DNA from: Nocardioides agri
GTDB taxonomy: Bacteria > Actinomycetota > Actinomycetes > Propionibacteriales > Nocardioidaceae
Direction of reading: 5' to 3'
Length of the DNA: 64,000 bases
Assembly: GCF_013778305.1 (NCBI RefSeq)
Contig: NZ_JACEIC010000002.1
Span: 375,708-439,707 of the forward strand
The stretch's first letter is position 1. Every line of letters starts with the position of its first letter. A program made the translations under genes and the position numbers. This document shows, one piece after another, positions 15,690 through 25,187 of the stretch. The notes beneath the pieces are model-generated. The model saw only the letters and a program-made list of their open reading frames with translations, was not told the origin of the DNA and ran no database searches.

Positions 15690-17627
15690 ATGGTCAGCCA
15701 CCGACTCATCGCTGTAGTCCTCGCACTCTCACTGTGTGCTTCCGGGCCCACCGCTTCCGCAACATACACACATCGAGAGGCAACGAACGCCAAGACCCAA
15801 TTCCAAGCGCCTGGCGACTCGGTCCCCACTGTGCAGTTCCCGACGGAGTGGTCGGGAACTGCGGATGTGACTGAGCACGTTGATGACAACAACGCTGACG
15901 GGTTGGGCGACATCGAGCAGGTCGACTCCACGAGCCACCACGTCTTGCACCTGGTGGGGACGCCGGAAGAAGGCGGAGGGTCGTGGAAAGACGACGGGTC
16001 GTCGGCGTGGTCGACGTCCTATTCGGGGGCGTATGGCTTCATCAGTGGCGACTGTCAGCCGAACCACTTGTCCGGCGCGGGTGGGGGCCCGTATGAGTCA
16101 GGGTTCCGCCCGTTCTTGAGGATCTCGAGAGGGCGTTCCGGTAAGCCGAGTGTCGACTTGTATGCCGAGGACGGTGGGTATCCGGTCACGTGGGACAACG
16201 GCTGTGATTCTTGGGTGGGCGCGCCCCTGACCAGCACTGGAAACGGCTCGACGTACGACTGCGATGCCCCGTGGAAGACGTCGTTGGCGGAGTCTCGCTC
16301 GGTGGTCACATTGACCATTGATTGCACTGCGACGTATTCGGGTGAGGGGACGGCGAAGTGGTCGTTCCATGCTGTGCTGGCTGGGTCTGGTTGTTCGGTG
16401 AACAGGCGCGACCTCCCGGCTGAGGGGTCGTCCGTGTGGCATAGCCTCGCGGCAGTTGCGGCGGGTGTCTCGTCGACGACGGCGTGCGGGTTGCAGCCGA
16501 AGTTCACGTGGGAACGGGCGAGCGACAGGGTCGAGGACTACGGGAAGGTTCGGTTCGACGCGTCGGGTAGCCGAGACCCGGGTGCTCGCATCACGTCGTA
16601 TTCCTGGGACTGGGGCGACGGTTCCAGTGATGACACAGGGCCAGCCGACCCGGAGCACGTGTATCGCGATCGAGGGTCGAGTTTCACTGCGACGATGCGG
16701 TTCACCGACAGCGCTGGCAGAACGTCGAAGGCGTACTACGACGAGGTTGCTACCTGTCCGGAAGACCCTGTGACGGCAACGCTGCCTGAGGTGAACCAGT
16801 CGTATGACCGCCTCCTGAAGCCGGTCGGCATCAAGTACCTCGAACTGCCGGTCACGTTCCGTGCTGTGAAGAAGGCAGCCGCCGATGCGTCCTGTTCGTT
16901 CCGCGGTTCCGGGGTCCTTCATGTTCGTATTCGTCTGGGCGCCGGGTATGACCGCAACCTTCCTCAGCGTAGGCAACCGGACCTGGTCGTCGAGTCGCAT
17001 GCGACTGCCCAACTCGACTTCCTCGATGGCTCCGCATCGATTCCGGACTGTCGTTGGGCGCTGTTCGGGCCACGGGTGTCTGGCTGTGTCGTGGGTGGCG
17101 TCGGGTCGGGTTTGGTTCGATGGCATACCGCTGGGTTCAGTGAACTGCTGGCCGGCAAGGAGGTCTACAACTCGGGTCCGTTCACGTTCTACGCACGGTT
17201 CGACCCGTCAATGACCTACCAGCGCGCCATCAAGACCGTCGAACCGCTCCTGCATGTCGAATTGAGTCACAACCTCGACTCGATGCGCTGGTTCTACGCC
17301 ATTCAGGACCCGCCCGCGAACGTCGCCGTCGTCGACTCCGCTGGGCGCGTGACCGGCCAGCTTGCGCATGGGCCAGCTCGAGAACAGATTCCGGGCTCGG
17401 TGTACTTCGCCCACAAGGGCTTCTCGGGGATTCTGCTTATGCGACCAAACGGTCAGCGTTACGAGGTGCGCATCACCGACGACCACCGTTCCCGGTTCAA
17501 GTTGTCGATGGTCAAGGTTGTCCCGCAAGGGACCCTGGCTCATCGGACGCGCGACATTCGTAAGGTCGGTGTCGTGGGCGTGCATCACCCCAGGACGTAC
17601 TGCCTGCTCAACGGCAAGCTCTGCTGA
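15690..17627 (+). CDS. Secreted PKD-domain protein
   Basis: A 645-residue protein with a signal peptide (MVSHRLIAVVLALSLCASGPTASA). The PKD domain at about residues 285-365 carries 'VRFDASGSRDPGARITSYSWDWGDGSSDDTG' signatures and the 'PEHVYRDRG' strand. The N-terminal 270 residues (Gly/Ser/Asp-rich) and the C-terminal 270 residues match nothing I recognise. PKD domains usually mediate extracellular protein or polysaccharide contacts. ATG 15690 has AAAGGG seven bases upstream. Codon use is visibly less GC-biased than in the neighbours (many gtg/tcg/ttc mixes with A or T in third position), which suggests acquisition from elsewhere. Confidence 0.75.
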   Translation: MVSHRLIAVVLALSLCASGPTASATYTHREATNAKTQFQAPGDSVPTVQFPTEWSGTADVTEHVDDNNADGLGDIEQVDSTSHHVLHLVGTPEEGGGSWKDDGSSAWSTSYSGAYGFISGDCQPNHLSGAGGGPYESGFRPFLRISRGRSGKPSVDLYAEDGGYPVTWDNGCDSWVGAPLTSTGNGSTYDCDAPWKTSLAESRSVVTLTIDCTATYSGEGTAKWSFHAVLAGSGCSVNRRDLPAEGSSVWHSLAAVAAGVSSTTACGLQPKFTWERASDRVEDYGKVRFDASGSRDPGARITSYSWDWGDGSSDDTGPADPEHVYRDRGSSFTATMRFTDSAGRTSKAYYDEVATCPEDPVTATLPEVNQSYDRLLKPVGIKYLELPVTFRAVKKAAADASCSFRGSGVLHVRIRLGAGYDRNLPQRRQPDLVVESHATAQLDFLDGSASIPDCRWALFGPRVSGCVVGGVGSGLVRWHTAGFSELLAGKEVYNSGPFTFYARFDPSMTYQRAIKTVEPLLHVELSHNLDSMRWFYAIQDPPANVAVVDSAGRVTGQLAHGPAREQIPGSVYFAHKGFSGILLMRPNGQRYEVRITDDHRSRFKLSMVKVVPQGTLAHRTRDIRKVGVVGVHHPRTYCLLNGKLC

Positions 17628-17639
17628 CCCCGGGCCCTC

Positions 17640-18068
17640 GCGCACGCGAAGCCGCTCCGCACCAGGTGCGGAGCGGGTGACGCTGATGCTGGCCGGCCGG
17701 CTGCGGTCGATGGAGCTCAATGCCGGGCGCGAGCGGCCTCCCGCATCGCACCGGCTGCCCCTCCGTCGCGTAGCCCTGACCAGGGAGGTCGGAACCGTCC
17801 AACCCGCTTCGACGAACCGCCGCTCTTCCACCGTCTGCTTGGTCAAGCCGCAGTCGCCTGATGAACCGCCCTCGTGGGTCTCGACGACCCACGGCCCGAG
17901 GCCATGCTCTTCATCGTTGCGCCGGTTCCAGGCGATCCACCGTCTGAGGCCGCGCGGGCCGCCGATGTCCAAGGTGGCGATGTCCGCCGGATCGGCATCG
18001 CTCATCCACGGAAGCGAAGTCTCAACGTCGGTGGCGGTAGCACCCGGAGTCGGCAACGGCAGAGACAC
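17640..18068 (-). pseudogene. Decayed GNAT-family N-acetyltransferase
   Basis: Fragments of a GNAT acetyltransferase are split over two minus-strand frames. One frame reads 'RRWIAWNRRNDEEHGLGPW' and then 'GDCGLTKQTVEERRFVEAGW'. The acetyl-CoA-binding motif A 'GQGYATEG' appears in a different frame near 17758-17781, and the region after it returns to the first frame ('SRPASISVT'). At least two frameshifts are therefore needed to join the pieces, and the N-terminal strand is unrecognisable. It lies in the 716-bp gap before the SARP cassette, next to a hairpin repeat. Confidence 0.5.
17652..17676 (+). terminator. Hairpin after the PKD gene
   Basis: CCGCTCCGCA and TGCGGAGCGG form a perfect 10-bp stem with a five-base loop, 24 bases after the stop of the PKD gene. 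No T tract follows, which is common for actinobacterial terminators. Confidence 0.55.
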
Positions 18069-18156
18069 GGCCGCATCCCGCGATCCAGCGCCTCACGAGG
18101 TGTGTCTCTTCACCGCGGGCCAGACGCACTCGCCTGCCGAGATGCGGATGCAAGGC

Positions 18157-18210
18157 GTGGGACGTCATACGGACGGTGTGTCCGCTTCCACCGTCCGTAT
18201 GACGTCCCAC
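18157..18210. repeat. Hairpin repeat, copy 1 (22-bp perfect stem)
   Basis: Bases 18157-18178 and 18189-18210 are perfect reverse complements around a 10-base loop (TGTCCGCTTC). Bases 18159-18203, loop included, are identical to 26494-26538. It sits between convergent 3' ends (PKD gene/decayed GNAT and the SARP gene). It could be a bidirectional terminator, but identity of the loop and one arm over 45 bases points to a mobile or REP-like element. Confidence 0.85.
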
Positions 18211-18343
18211 GGGCGAGCCGGTGGCGCATGCAGATCTGCCACGATCAGGCGCGTCCAACCGCCGCCTGCCGGACGTGCGAGGTCTGCCGATCCGCTGACG
18301 AACGCTCCAACCGACATCCCGGGCAACCGAGGTCGGGTTCGAC

Positions 18344-21300
18344 TCAGCCCACCGATGCGGACGGACGATCGGCCCGGCAGCGTTCGGCGTCGCGCACGTG
18401 GCCGGCGGACTCGAAGAGCCGGGCGGCCTGCTCCGCGAGCTCGGCCGCCTCGTGCGGGAGGCCGGAGGCTGCTGCGATCCGGGCGCGCACCTCCAGGATC
18501 GCGGCCTGCCAGGCGGAGCCCGCCCAGCGGCTCGCGGACTCCTCGGCGAGCGCCAGGTGCCGCTCCGCGTCCGCGATGTCGCCGACGTCGGCGCAGGCGA
18601 TCGCGGCGGGGACCTCGAGCATCACGTCGCAGAGGAGGCACCGGTCCCCGGCGCCGATGGTCGCTTCGGCCCGATCGACGACGACCCGTGCCGCACCGGG
18701 ATCGGGGGCGGCGGCGATCATCGTGCCGTAGATCCGTTGGAGGAGGTGGTGGCTCATCATCGACCAGCGTGCAAGCGGCAGGGACTGGTCGAGCAGGGCC
18801 CGCGCCGCTGCGGCGTCCCCCTGGGCGAGCCGGACCTCGGCGAGCCGCTGCAGGCTGTGCGCCTCGCCGGCCGGCGCGTCGCTGTCCCGATGCAGCTCGA
18901 TGGCCTCGGTGAGCTCGCGCTCGGCCCGGTCGACGTCGCCCATCAGCAGCGCGGCCTCACCGATCAGCGCGGTGGCGAACGCGACCCCGCGCAGCGCTCC
19001 GGCGTGGTTGGCCCGGCTCCGCAGCTCCTCGGCCTGGGTGATCACGTCGGGGTAGGACACCGGCCCGTAGAGCAGGTACTCGGCCACGCACAGATGAGCG
19101 TCGAACAGCGCGACCGCGAGCCGGTCCTTGCCCTGCGTGCGCCGCATCTCGATCAGGAACCGCTCGAACCACTCGCCCCGCTCGTGCGCGATCAGGCCCT
19201 GGAGGGAGACCAGGTCGAGCAGGCGCCAGGCGCCGTCGGGGTCCACGAGCAGGTCCCGCGCCTGGGAGGCGACCTGCCAGGCGCGGTCGACGTCGCCCTC
19301 GAAGAACGCCAGGTTGCCCTGGGCGACCAGGATCGGTCCGTCCGCGGCATCGCCCTCGAGCTCGAGCCCGCGCAGCGCCGCGGCCGCGGTGTCGAGCTCG
19401 TTGGCGAACGCCGCCGCCCGGGCGAGCCCGGCACGGACCAGCCGGTGCTGGGTGCCGGTCGTGCGTGGCAGGGCCGTTCGGTACGCCGCGAGCGCCGACG
19501 GGTCCCCGAGCGCCATCAGCAGGTCGCCCCGCCGGGCCAGCAGGTGCCCCGCGACGTCGGCGGGTGCGTGCTCGAGGACGCCGTCGACGAGGGCCAGGGC
19601 GTCGCGGTAGGCGCCGAGGGCGCCGGCCGTCTCCACCGCCTGGACGACGTACGGCGCGGCCCGCGACGGCAGCCCGCCTTGGAGCAGCTGGTGCGCGACC
19701 CGGGCCGGCGGAGCGCCCAGCGCGGCGAGCGTCTCGCCGACCTCCCGACGCGCGGCCAGCCGGACCCCGGTCGGCATCCGCTCGACCAGCGACTCACGGA
19801 TCAGGGGGTGCCGGAAGCGATAGCCCGACTCGCCCGGCTCGACGAGGAGGCTCGCGACGGCGTACTCGAGCTGCCGGTAGGCCACGGCCTCGTCCACACC
19901 GGCGAGCGCGAGCATCTCGTCGGTCGTGAACGTCGTGCCGAGCAGCGCCACCCGCTCGAAGGTGACCAGGACGTCGGCCGGCAGCGGCGGCAGCACGTCA
20001 CCGGTCCGCCCGGTGGTCCGGTTGCGGGCCTGCTCCAGGGCCAGGAACGGCAGGCCGGCGCTGAGCTGCCAGATCTCGTCGACGACCTCGGCCGGCAGGT
20101 CGGGGTGGGTGGCCGCCACCAGGCGTCGCGTCGCGTCCGCGGACAGCGGGGGCACCTGCACCAACGCGCTCGGGTCGCGCGCGGCCAGGCTGTCGACGGC
20201 CTCACGGACGTGCCGCGGCCCTTCGGGTCGGAGCGCGACGGCGATCAGCACCGCCTCGCCCGTGGCGCACCGCGCCAGGTAGTGCAGCAGCCGCGTCGAG
20301 GCCTCGTCGGCCTCGTGCAGGTCGTCCACGACGAGCAGCAGCCCGGCGCCGGCGGCGGCCAGGCGGACCAGCTCGGCGGCGGCGACGAAGAGCCGCTGGT
20401 GGCCGGACCCGCCGCCCCACGGCAGCTCGCGCCCCGACAGCGCCATGTCCAGCTCGGTGCGGTAGACGTCGTCCAGCCCGTCGAGCAGGGCCGGGTGCTT
20501 GCGGCAGAGGTCGCCGAGTGCCTCGAGGACGGGCGCGTAGGGCCACGAGCCCTCGATCGCCGACGCACTCCCCCGCCCGCTCCGCCAGCCGCGGCGACGC
20601 GCAGCGGACTCGGCCAGGTCGAGCAGCGTGGACTTGCCGACCCCGGCCGGCCCCTGGAGGAGCATCCCGCCTCCCCGTCCGGTCCCAGCCCGTTCGAGAC
20701 GGGCGTCGACCAGGTCCGCGAGGTCGCGCCGCCCGAACAGCCGGACGCGCGCGGGCTGCTCGCCGTCGGCCGACCGGGCCGGCTCACCGAGCTCGGCCCG
20801 GACCCGGCGCGCCTCGGGGCTCGGGGCGGTGCCGAGCTCGTGCCGGAGCGCCTGCTCCATCCGCTCGTACTGCCGACGCGCGCCACGGAGGTCGCCGCGA
20901 GCGGCGTACGCCCGGACCAGGCCGAGGTGCGCCTCCTCGTCGGCAGGCTGCAGGTCGAGTACGTCGGCCCAGCGGCCAGCGAGCCGGAGCAGCTCGAGGT
21001 GCAGGGACTCCACGGCGAGCCGGCTCTCGGCGGTCCACGGCTCGAAGGGGTCCTGCGGCAGCAACGGTCCGGCGTGCAGCGCCAGCGCCGCCTCGGCCGC
21101 GGCCGGGTCGGACGCGGCGAGCGCCTCACGGCCGCGGCGGAGCAGCTCCCGTGCGTCCACCTCGAGCTCCGCCTCGGGGAAGAGCGCGACGGTCTCCTGC
21201 TGGAGCTGGACCGCTCCGGGATGACCGAGCAGCCTGCGGGCGTGGTGGGCGGCCTTGTGCAGGCGGGGCGCGCCGAGGTGGAGCGGGACGCCGGGCCACA

Positions 21301-21463
21301 GCGTCTCGATGACCTGCTCGCGGTGGAGCCGACCCGTGGTCAGCGCGAGGAGCTTGACCAGCGCGGCCGGGTCTCGCCGCGACCATTCCGCGGACGGGAC
21401 GGGGCGGCCGTCGACCTCGACGGCGAAGTCTCCGAGCAGGCTGATCCGCACCGACACTCGCAT
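18344..21463 (-). CDS. SARP-type transcriptional regulator with AAA/NACHT-like ATPase and TPR region
   Basis: A 1039-residue protein. An OmpR-type winged helix (residues 5-90, 'ISLLGDFAVEVDGRPVP...LHREQVIETLWPG') is followed by the bacterial transcriptional activation domain (about 97-245, 'DARELLRRGREAL...YERMEQALRHELGTAPSPE'). An ATPase follows with Walker A 'GPAGVGKST' (271-279) and Walker B 'LLLVVDD' (375-381). The C-terminal 450 residues are TPR-like helical repeats. There is no C-terminal LuxR domain. This is the AfsR/BTAD layout of activators of secondary-metabolism genes. ATG 21463 has GAGGGAGG just upstream; GTG codons 3 and 5 are alternatives. It is the last gene of the cassette, 7 bp after the flavin oxidoreductase. 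Confidence 0.88.
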   Translation of the reverse strand: MRVSVRISLLGDFAVEVDGRPVPSAEWSRRDPAALVKLLALTTGRLHREQVIETLWPGVPLHLGAPRLHKAAHHARRLLGHPGAVQLQQETVALFPEAELEVDARELLRRGREALAASDPAAAEAALALHAGPLLPQDPFEPWTAESRLAVESLHLELLRLAGRWADVLDLQPADEEAHLGLVRAYAARGDLRGARRQYERMEQALRHELGTAPSPEARRVRAELGEPARSADGEQPARVRLFGRRDLADLVDARLERAGTGRGGGMLLQGPAGVGKSTLLDLAESAARRRGWRSGRGSASAIEGSWPYAPVLEALGDLCRKHPALLDGLDDVYRTELDMALSGRELPWGGGSGHQRLFVAAAELVRLAAAGAGLLLVVDDLHEADEASTRLLHYLARCATGEAVLIAVALRPEGPRHVREAVDSLAARDPSALVQVPPLSADATRRLVAATHPDLPAEVVDEIWQLSAGLPFLALEQARNRTTGRTGDVLPPLPADVLVTFERVALLGTTFTTDEMLALAGVDEAVAYRQLEYAVASLLVEPGESGYRFRHPLIRESLVERMPTGVRLAARREVGETLAALGAPPARVAHQLLQGGLPSRAAPYVVQAVETAGALGAYRDALALVDGVLEHAPADVAGHLLARRGDLLMALGDPSALAAYRTALPRTTGTQHRLVRAGLARAAAFANELDTAAAALRGLELEGDAADGPILVAQGNLAFFEGDVDRAWQVASQARDLLVDPDGAWRLLDLVSLQGLIAHERGEWFERFLIEMRRTQGKDRLAVALFDAHLCVAEYLLYGPVSYPDVITQAEELRSRANHAGALRGVAFATALIGEAALLMGDVDRAERELTEAIELHRDSDAPAGEAHSLQRLAEVRLAQGDAAAARALLDQSLPLARWSMMSHHLLQRIYGTMIAAAPDPGAARVVVDRAEATIGAGDRCLLCDVMLEVPAAIACADVGDIADAERHLALAEESASRWAGSAWQAAILEVRARIAAASGLPHEAAELAEQAARLFESAGHVRDAERCRADRPSASVG

Positions 21464-21470
21464 GCCTCCC

Positions 21471-22676
21471 TCAACAGCGAACGCTACTCGCCCGCCGCGC
21501 CGGCGTGCCGCCGTCGACGGGCTCGTCATCGAGGGCAGCGAGGTGGTCGACCTCGTCGCTCATGGCGGAGCTGACGCGCCGCAGCAGGCCCTGGGCACGG
21601 GCGACGTCCCAGTCGAACGCGGCGACGTCGTCGGTCGCGGCGAGCATCGCCCCCGCCAGCCGGTCGCGCGTGGTCTCGTAGCCCGCCATGGCCTCGTCGT
21701 ACGCCGTCCCGTCCCGCAGCACCGACGTCAGCCCGCGAGCGAGCAGCTCCGCGTCGCGCAGGGCGTCGGTGATCCCGTGGCTGGTGATCGGGTCGCGGTA
21801 GTAGCCGGCGTCGCCGACCAGAGCCCACCCGGGCCCCCACGGGCGGCGCAGGTACCCCGGCAGGCCGGCCCATCCGTGCAGCCTGCTGGACGTCTCGGAC
21901 GACAGCACCCGGTCGTGCAGGTCGGGGCCGGCTGCGGCGAGCACGGCGCTGAACGCCGCGTCCGCGCCGGCGCGACGCAGCTGACGCATCCGCGCCGGCG
22001 AGGTCTCGACGAAGACGCACGTCTCGCCGTCGTTCGTCGGGATCAGGCCGGCGGCCGCATGGTCGCCGTACGCCCACTCGTAGCCGGTCACAGGGAGGTC
22101 GCGGCGGTACTGGTAGAGGATCGCGCCGCGGTGCCGGCCTTGCCTCGTGAGGGGCGCCGCCGCCTCCCGCGCGACGATGGAGCGAACGCCGTCGGCCCCG
22201 ACGGTGACGGCGGCGGGCAGGGTGACGGCCGCGCCGCTCGGGCCGGAGACGACGACGCCCCCGACGGCGCCGTCGCCGCTGCGCAGCAGCCCGGTGACGG
22301 TGGTGCCGAAGAGCACGTCGACCCCGGCCCGCGCCGCCGCGTCGACGAGGAGCCGGTCGAGCACCAGGCGGCGAGGCGCATACAACGCCTCCACGCCGGC
22401 GCTCGGCCGGATCGACACCTGCACGGGCTCCTGCGACGCGTAGTGGAACGTCGTACGGCGCACCGGCGGCGTGCCGGCCGAGACCACGCCGGGCAGCACG
22501 CCCCAGCGGGAGAGCTGGAGCACGCCCGCGCGCATCAGGCCGTGCGTCGACAGCGTGTCGGACCCGTAGCTCCCGCGATCGACGAGCGCGACCCGAAGGC
22601 CGGCGCGGGCCAGCAGCATCGCGGTGGAGGCGCCGCCGACGCGCGCGCCGACGACGACGACGTCGTGGCCGTTCAT
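21471..22676 (-). CDS. FAD-dependent oxidoreductase (PHBH/geranylgeranyl-reductase-like)
   Basis: A 401-residue flavoprotein. The N-terminal Rossmann fold is 'VVVVGARVGGASTAMLLARAG' with the ribose-binding acidic end 'VALVDRG'. The middle motif is 'VTVGADGVRSIVAREAA', and the second FAD motif is 'GPGWALVGDAGYYRDPITSHGITDALRDAELLARGL' shared by aromatic hydroxylases, halogenases and geranylgeranyl reductases. The substrate cannot be read from sequence. ATG 22676 overlaps the stop of the upstream monooxygenase (ATGA). It is a plausible tailoring enzyme for the SARP cassette. Confidence 0.85.
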   Translation of the reverse strand: MNGHDVVVVGARVGGASTAMLLARAGLRVALVDRGSYGSDTLSTHGLMRAGVLQLSRWGVLPGVVSAGTPPVRRTTFHYASQEPVQVSIRPSAGVEALYAPRRLVLDRLLVDAAARAGVDVLFGTTVTGLLRSGDGAVGGVVVSGPSGAAVTLPAAVTVGADGVRSIVAREAAAPLTRQGRHRGAILYQYRRDLPVTGYEWAYGDHAAAGLIPTNDGETCVFVETSPARMRQLRRAGADAAFSAVLAAAGPDLHDRVLSSETSSRLHGWAGLPGYLRRPWGPGWALVGDAGYYRDPITSHGITDALRDAELLARGLTSVLRDGTAYDEAMAGYETTRDRLAGAMLAATDDVAAFDWDVARAQGLLRRVSSAMSDEVDHLAALDDEPVDGGTPARRASSVRC

Positions 22677-23956
22677 GCCGCCGGCTCCTCGGACGCCACG
22701 GCCGCGGCGGGCAGGGCACCGGTCACCAGGTGCGTGACCACGTCGCGGGCGTCGTGTCGGGCACCGTCGATGAAGCTCGAGTCGCGGCGGTGCTGGAAGC
22801 GCTGCCCGACCACGTAGATCCCGGGAGCCGAGGTGACGCCGCGGTACTGCCGGATCGCACCGTCCGGACCGGTCACCGGGAGCGCCAGCCAGGAGTGGTC
22901 CGGCCGGTGACCGGCGGCGAGCACGATCGTGCCGATCCGCTCCGCCCTCAGGTCGAGCCACCCGGGCGCCGGCGCGGGGTCGACCGGTCGCGGACGCGTC
23001 GGGGCGAGCAGCTCCCGGGCCAGGCCGGTGCGCGCGGCGTACTCGTCCAAGGACCCGAGCAGGCGGCAGAGCGCCCGGTCCGCCTCCACGGTCCGCGCCC
23101 GCAGGCCGTCGTCGAGGGCGACCCGGTCGCCGTCGAGGCCCTGCAGGCGACCGACGAGACGGACGCCGCGCTGGGACAGCGTCGACAGGTCGAGGTCCGA
23201 GGCATCCGATCGCTCCGCGCGGCCGACGAGCTGCAAGGACGGCTCGTGCCGCGCGCGCAACGGCTCGGTGACGTCGTCGATGGTCCGGCCGAGCCGGCCG
23301 GTGCTCTCCAGCCACCAGAAGAGGTCGAGGCCGCGGTAGCGGCGCGGCACGCGCGTGTGCCGGCCGACCGCGAGCGTGACCTCGCGTCCGGCCCGGGCGA
23401 GCTCGTCGGCGATCTGCACGCCCGACGCGGAGGCCCCGACGACCAGCACACCGCCGTCGGCCAGCTGGCCGGGGTTGCGGTAGCGGCTGCTCGGGACCAG
23501 CTCGGCCGCGCGAAGGTCGGCGAGCGGGACCGGGACCCGGTTGGGCCCGTGCGGTCCGGTGGCCACGACGACGTGCCGCGTCCGCCAGGTGCCGGTGTCC
23601 GTGCGGACGTCGTAGCCGACGCCGCCACGCGCCGGAGCGACTCGCCGGACGTTCGTGCCCGCATGGATCGGGGCGTCGAAGGACGCGGCGTACCGCTCGA
23701 GGTACGTCGTCAGCTCGGCCGCCGAGAGGAAGCCCTCGGGGTCACGGCCGCCGGGGTACCAGCCGGGGAGCCGGGTCATCCACGTCGGCGTGAGCAGGCG
23801 CAGGGAGTCCCAGCGCTCGGTGCGCCACCGCTCGGCGATGCGGCCGCGGTCGAGGACGACGTGGTCACGCCCGGCGTCGGTCAGCAGCCGGCTGACGGCC
23901 AGGCCGGCGTGGCCGGCACCGACGACGACGGTGTCGACGGTCTGGTGGGTGGTCAT
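22673..23956 (-). CDS. Flavin-containing monooxygenase
   Basis: A 427-residue protein with two dinucleotide-binding motifs, an FAD site 'VVVGAGHAGLAVSRLL' (residues 10-25) and an NADPH site 'VLVVGASASGVQIADELA' (about 168-185). Between them is 'RHVVVATGPHGPNRVP', and near the end 'IVLAAGHRPDHSWL' and 'APGIYVVGQRFQHRRDSSFIDGA'. This is the pattern of class B flavin monooxygenases (FMO/YUCCA-like), which oxygenate soft nucleophiles or ketones using NADPH and O2. It is separated by 69 bp from the OsmC gene upstream and joined by ATGA to the next oxidoreductase. Confidence 0.87.
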   Translation of the reverse strand: MTTHQTVDTVVVGAGHAGLAVSRLLTDAGRDHVVLDRGRIAERWRTERWDSLRLLTPTWMTRLPGWYPGGRDPEGFLSAAELTTYLERYAASFDAPIHAGTNVRRVAPARGGVGYDVRTDTGTWRTRHVVVATGPHGPNRVPVPLADLRAAELVPSSRYRNPGQLADGGVLVVGASASGVQIADELARAGREVTLAVGRHTRVPRRYRGLDLFWWLESTGRLGRTIDDVTEPLRARHEPSLQLVGRAERSDASDLDLSTLSQRGVRLVGRLQGLDGDRVALDDGLRARTVEADRALCRLLGSLDEYAARTGLARELLAPTRPRPVDPAPAPGWLDLRAERIGTIVLAAGHRPDHSWLALPVTGPDGAIRQYRGVTSAPGIYVVGQRFQHRRDSSFIDGARHDARDVVTHLVTGALPAAAVASEEPAA

Positions 23957-24025
23957 GGGGTGCCTCCTGGGGCGGGGCCCGGCCGCCGCTCGCGCGGCGG
24001 CCGGACCTCGTGGGGTGGCGGTGGC

Positions 24026-24598
24026 TCACTCGACGACGACGTCGATGGCTACCGGGGTGGGGTTGGTCAGGGCGTCGTAGACCGCGGAGCGCCGACGCGA
24101 CTGCTCGACGATGCCGCGCAGCGTCTCCTCGTCGGCCTCGCCCGCGATGTGGAAGGTGACACGCAGCTGCTGGTAGCCGTTGCGCACCGAGCCGTCCGAG
24201 AGCCCGAGGATGCCGAGCAGGTCGATGTCGCCCTCGACCTCCGAGCGCACGGAGGTCAGCGTCACGCCGCGGGCGGCGGCGATGTTCGCGATGCCGGCCG
24301 TCAGGCAGGCGGCGATGGCGTGCAGCAGGTACTCGACCGGGGTGGGTGCCGCGTCGGTGCCGACGAGCACCGCGGGGTGGTCGGCGTCGACGACGGTGGG
24401 CTGCGCGTGCTCGAGCTCCTGCATGGCGCCGTGGAAGCCCGAGATCGTCGTGCGGCTGTGGGTGCCGCTGACCCAGCTGTTGCTGGCGCGGAACTGGAAC
24501 TTCGCGATCTCGTTCTGTCCGCGCACCGCGTCGAGGGTGGCGAACAGCGTGGCGGTGTCGACCCCGTTGCGGCTGGGGCGATCGGTGGTGGTGGTCAT
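24026..24598 (-). CDS. OsmC-family protein lacking the second Cys
   Basis: A 190-residue OsmC/Ohr-fold protein. The first redox Cys lies in the helix 'LLHAIAACLTAGIANIAAARG'. Before it are the typical substrate-binding strands and an 'APTPVEYLL' segment, and the C-terminal half has 'VRVTFHIAGEA...LRGIVEQSRRRSAVYDAL'. In Ohr/OsmC peroxidases a second Cys follows the Arg/His-rich helix ('CPV'); here the site reads 'RRSAVYDAL', with no Cys. It may therefore be a one-Cys variant or not a peroxidase. It lies between the MaoC and monooxygenase genes on one strand, probably in one operon. Confidence 0.85.
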   Translation of the reverse strand: MTTTTDRPSRNGVDTATLFATLDAVRGQNEIAKFQFRASNSWVSGTHSRTTISGFHGAMQELEHAQPTVVDADHPAVLVGTDAAPTPVEYLLHAIAACLTAGIANIAAARGVTLTSVRSEVEGDIDLLGILGLSDGSVRNGYQQLRVTFHIAGEADEETLRGIVEQSRRRSAVYDALTNPTPVAIDVVVE

Positions 24599-24647
24599 GA
24601 TCGTGCCTTTCGGTGGGTGTTCTCGGTGGGTGTTCTTCGGTGGGTGG

Positions 24648-25067
24648 TCAGGAGTGGTGGGCGGCGACGACCGGGTCGCGCCAGACCACCGCGGTGCCGT
24701 CGAGCACGACGACGCCGTCCTGGTTGGTGATGCGGGTCGCGAGGGTCGTCACGGGCTTGTCGGTCCGCGACGCCAGCTCGGTGGCCGAGGCGGTGATGAC
24801 GTCGCCCGGGCGGACCGGCGCGAGGAACCGCCACGACACCTCCAGGAACACGCTCCCCGGGCCGGGCAGGTCCTCGGCGACGAGGGCGTTCAGCAGGGCG
24901 GAGGTGACGCCGCCCTGGACGACGATGCCTCCGAACCGGCTCGCCGCGGCGAGCTCGGCGTCGTAGTGGAGCGGGTTCCGGTCACCGCTCATCTCCGTGA
25001 ACAGCTCGATGTCACGCTCGGTGACAGTGCGGTGACGCCGGGCGGTACGCGGCTGATGAGTGGTCAT
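24648..25067 (-). CDS. MaoC-like (R)-specific enoyl-CoA hydratase / hot-dog protein
   Basis: A 139-residue single hot-dog domain with the hydratase-2 motif 'FTEMSGDRNPLHYDAELAAASRFGGIVVQGG', including the Asp and His of the catalytic dyad. The rest ('VSWRFLAPVRPGDVITASATE...ATRITNQDGVVVLDGTAVVW') fits MaoC/PhaJ proteins, which hydrate enoyl-CoA or enoyl-ACP. The start ATG 25067 makes it the first gene of the cassette, 120 bp from the divergent glycosyltransferase, so the shared gap holds the promoters of both transcripts. Confidence 0.87.
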   Translation of the reverse strand: MTTHQPRTARRHRTVTERDIELFTEMSGDRNPLHYDAELAAASRFGGIVVQGGVTSALLNALVAEDLPGPGSVFLEVSWRFLAPVRPGDVITASATELASRTDKPVTTLATRITNQDGVVVLDGTAVVWRDPVVAAHHS

Positions 25068-25187
25068 GCGGAGCACCATCCACCGCCGACCTTCCCCCGA
25101 CCTTCCCCGGCAAGCCAGGCACGGGAATGTCGGCGACGGCCGCTCGCACGCTGTACCGGCGATGCCCGACGTGTCACATTGATCGGC

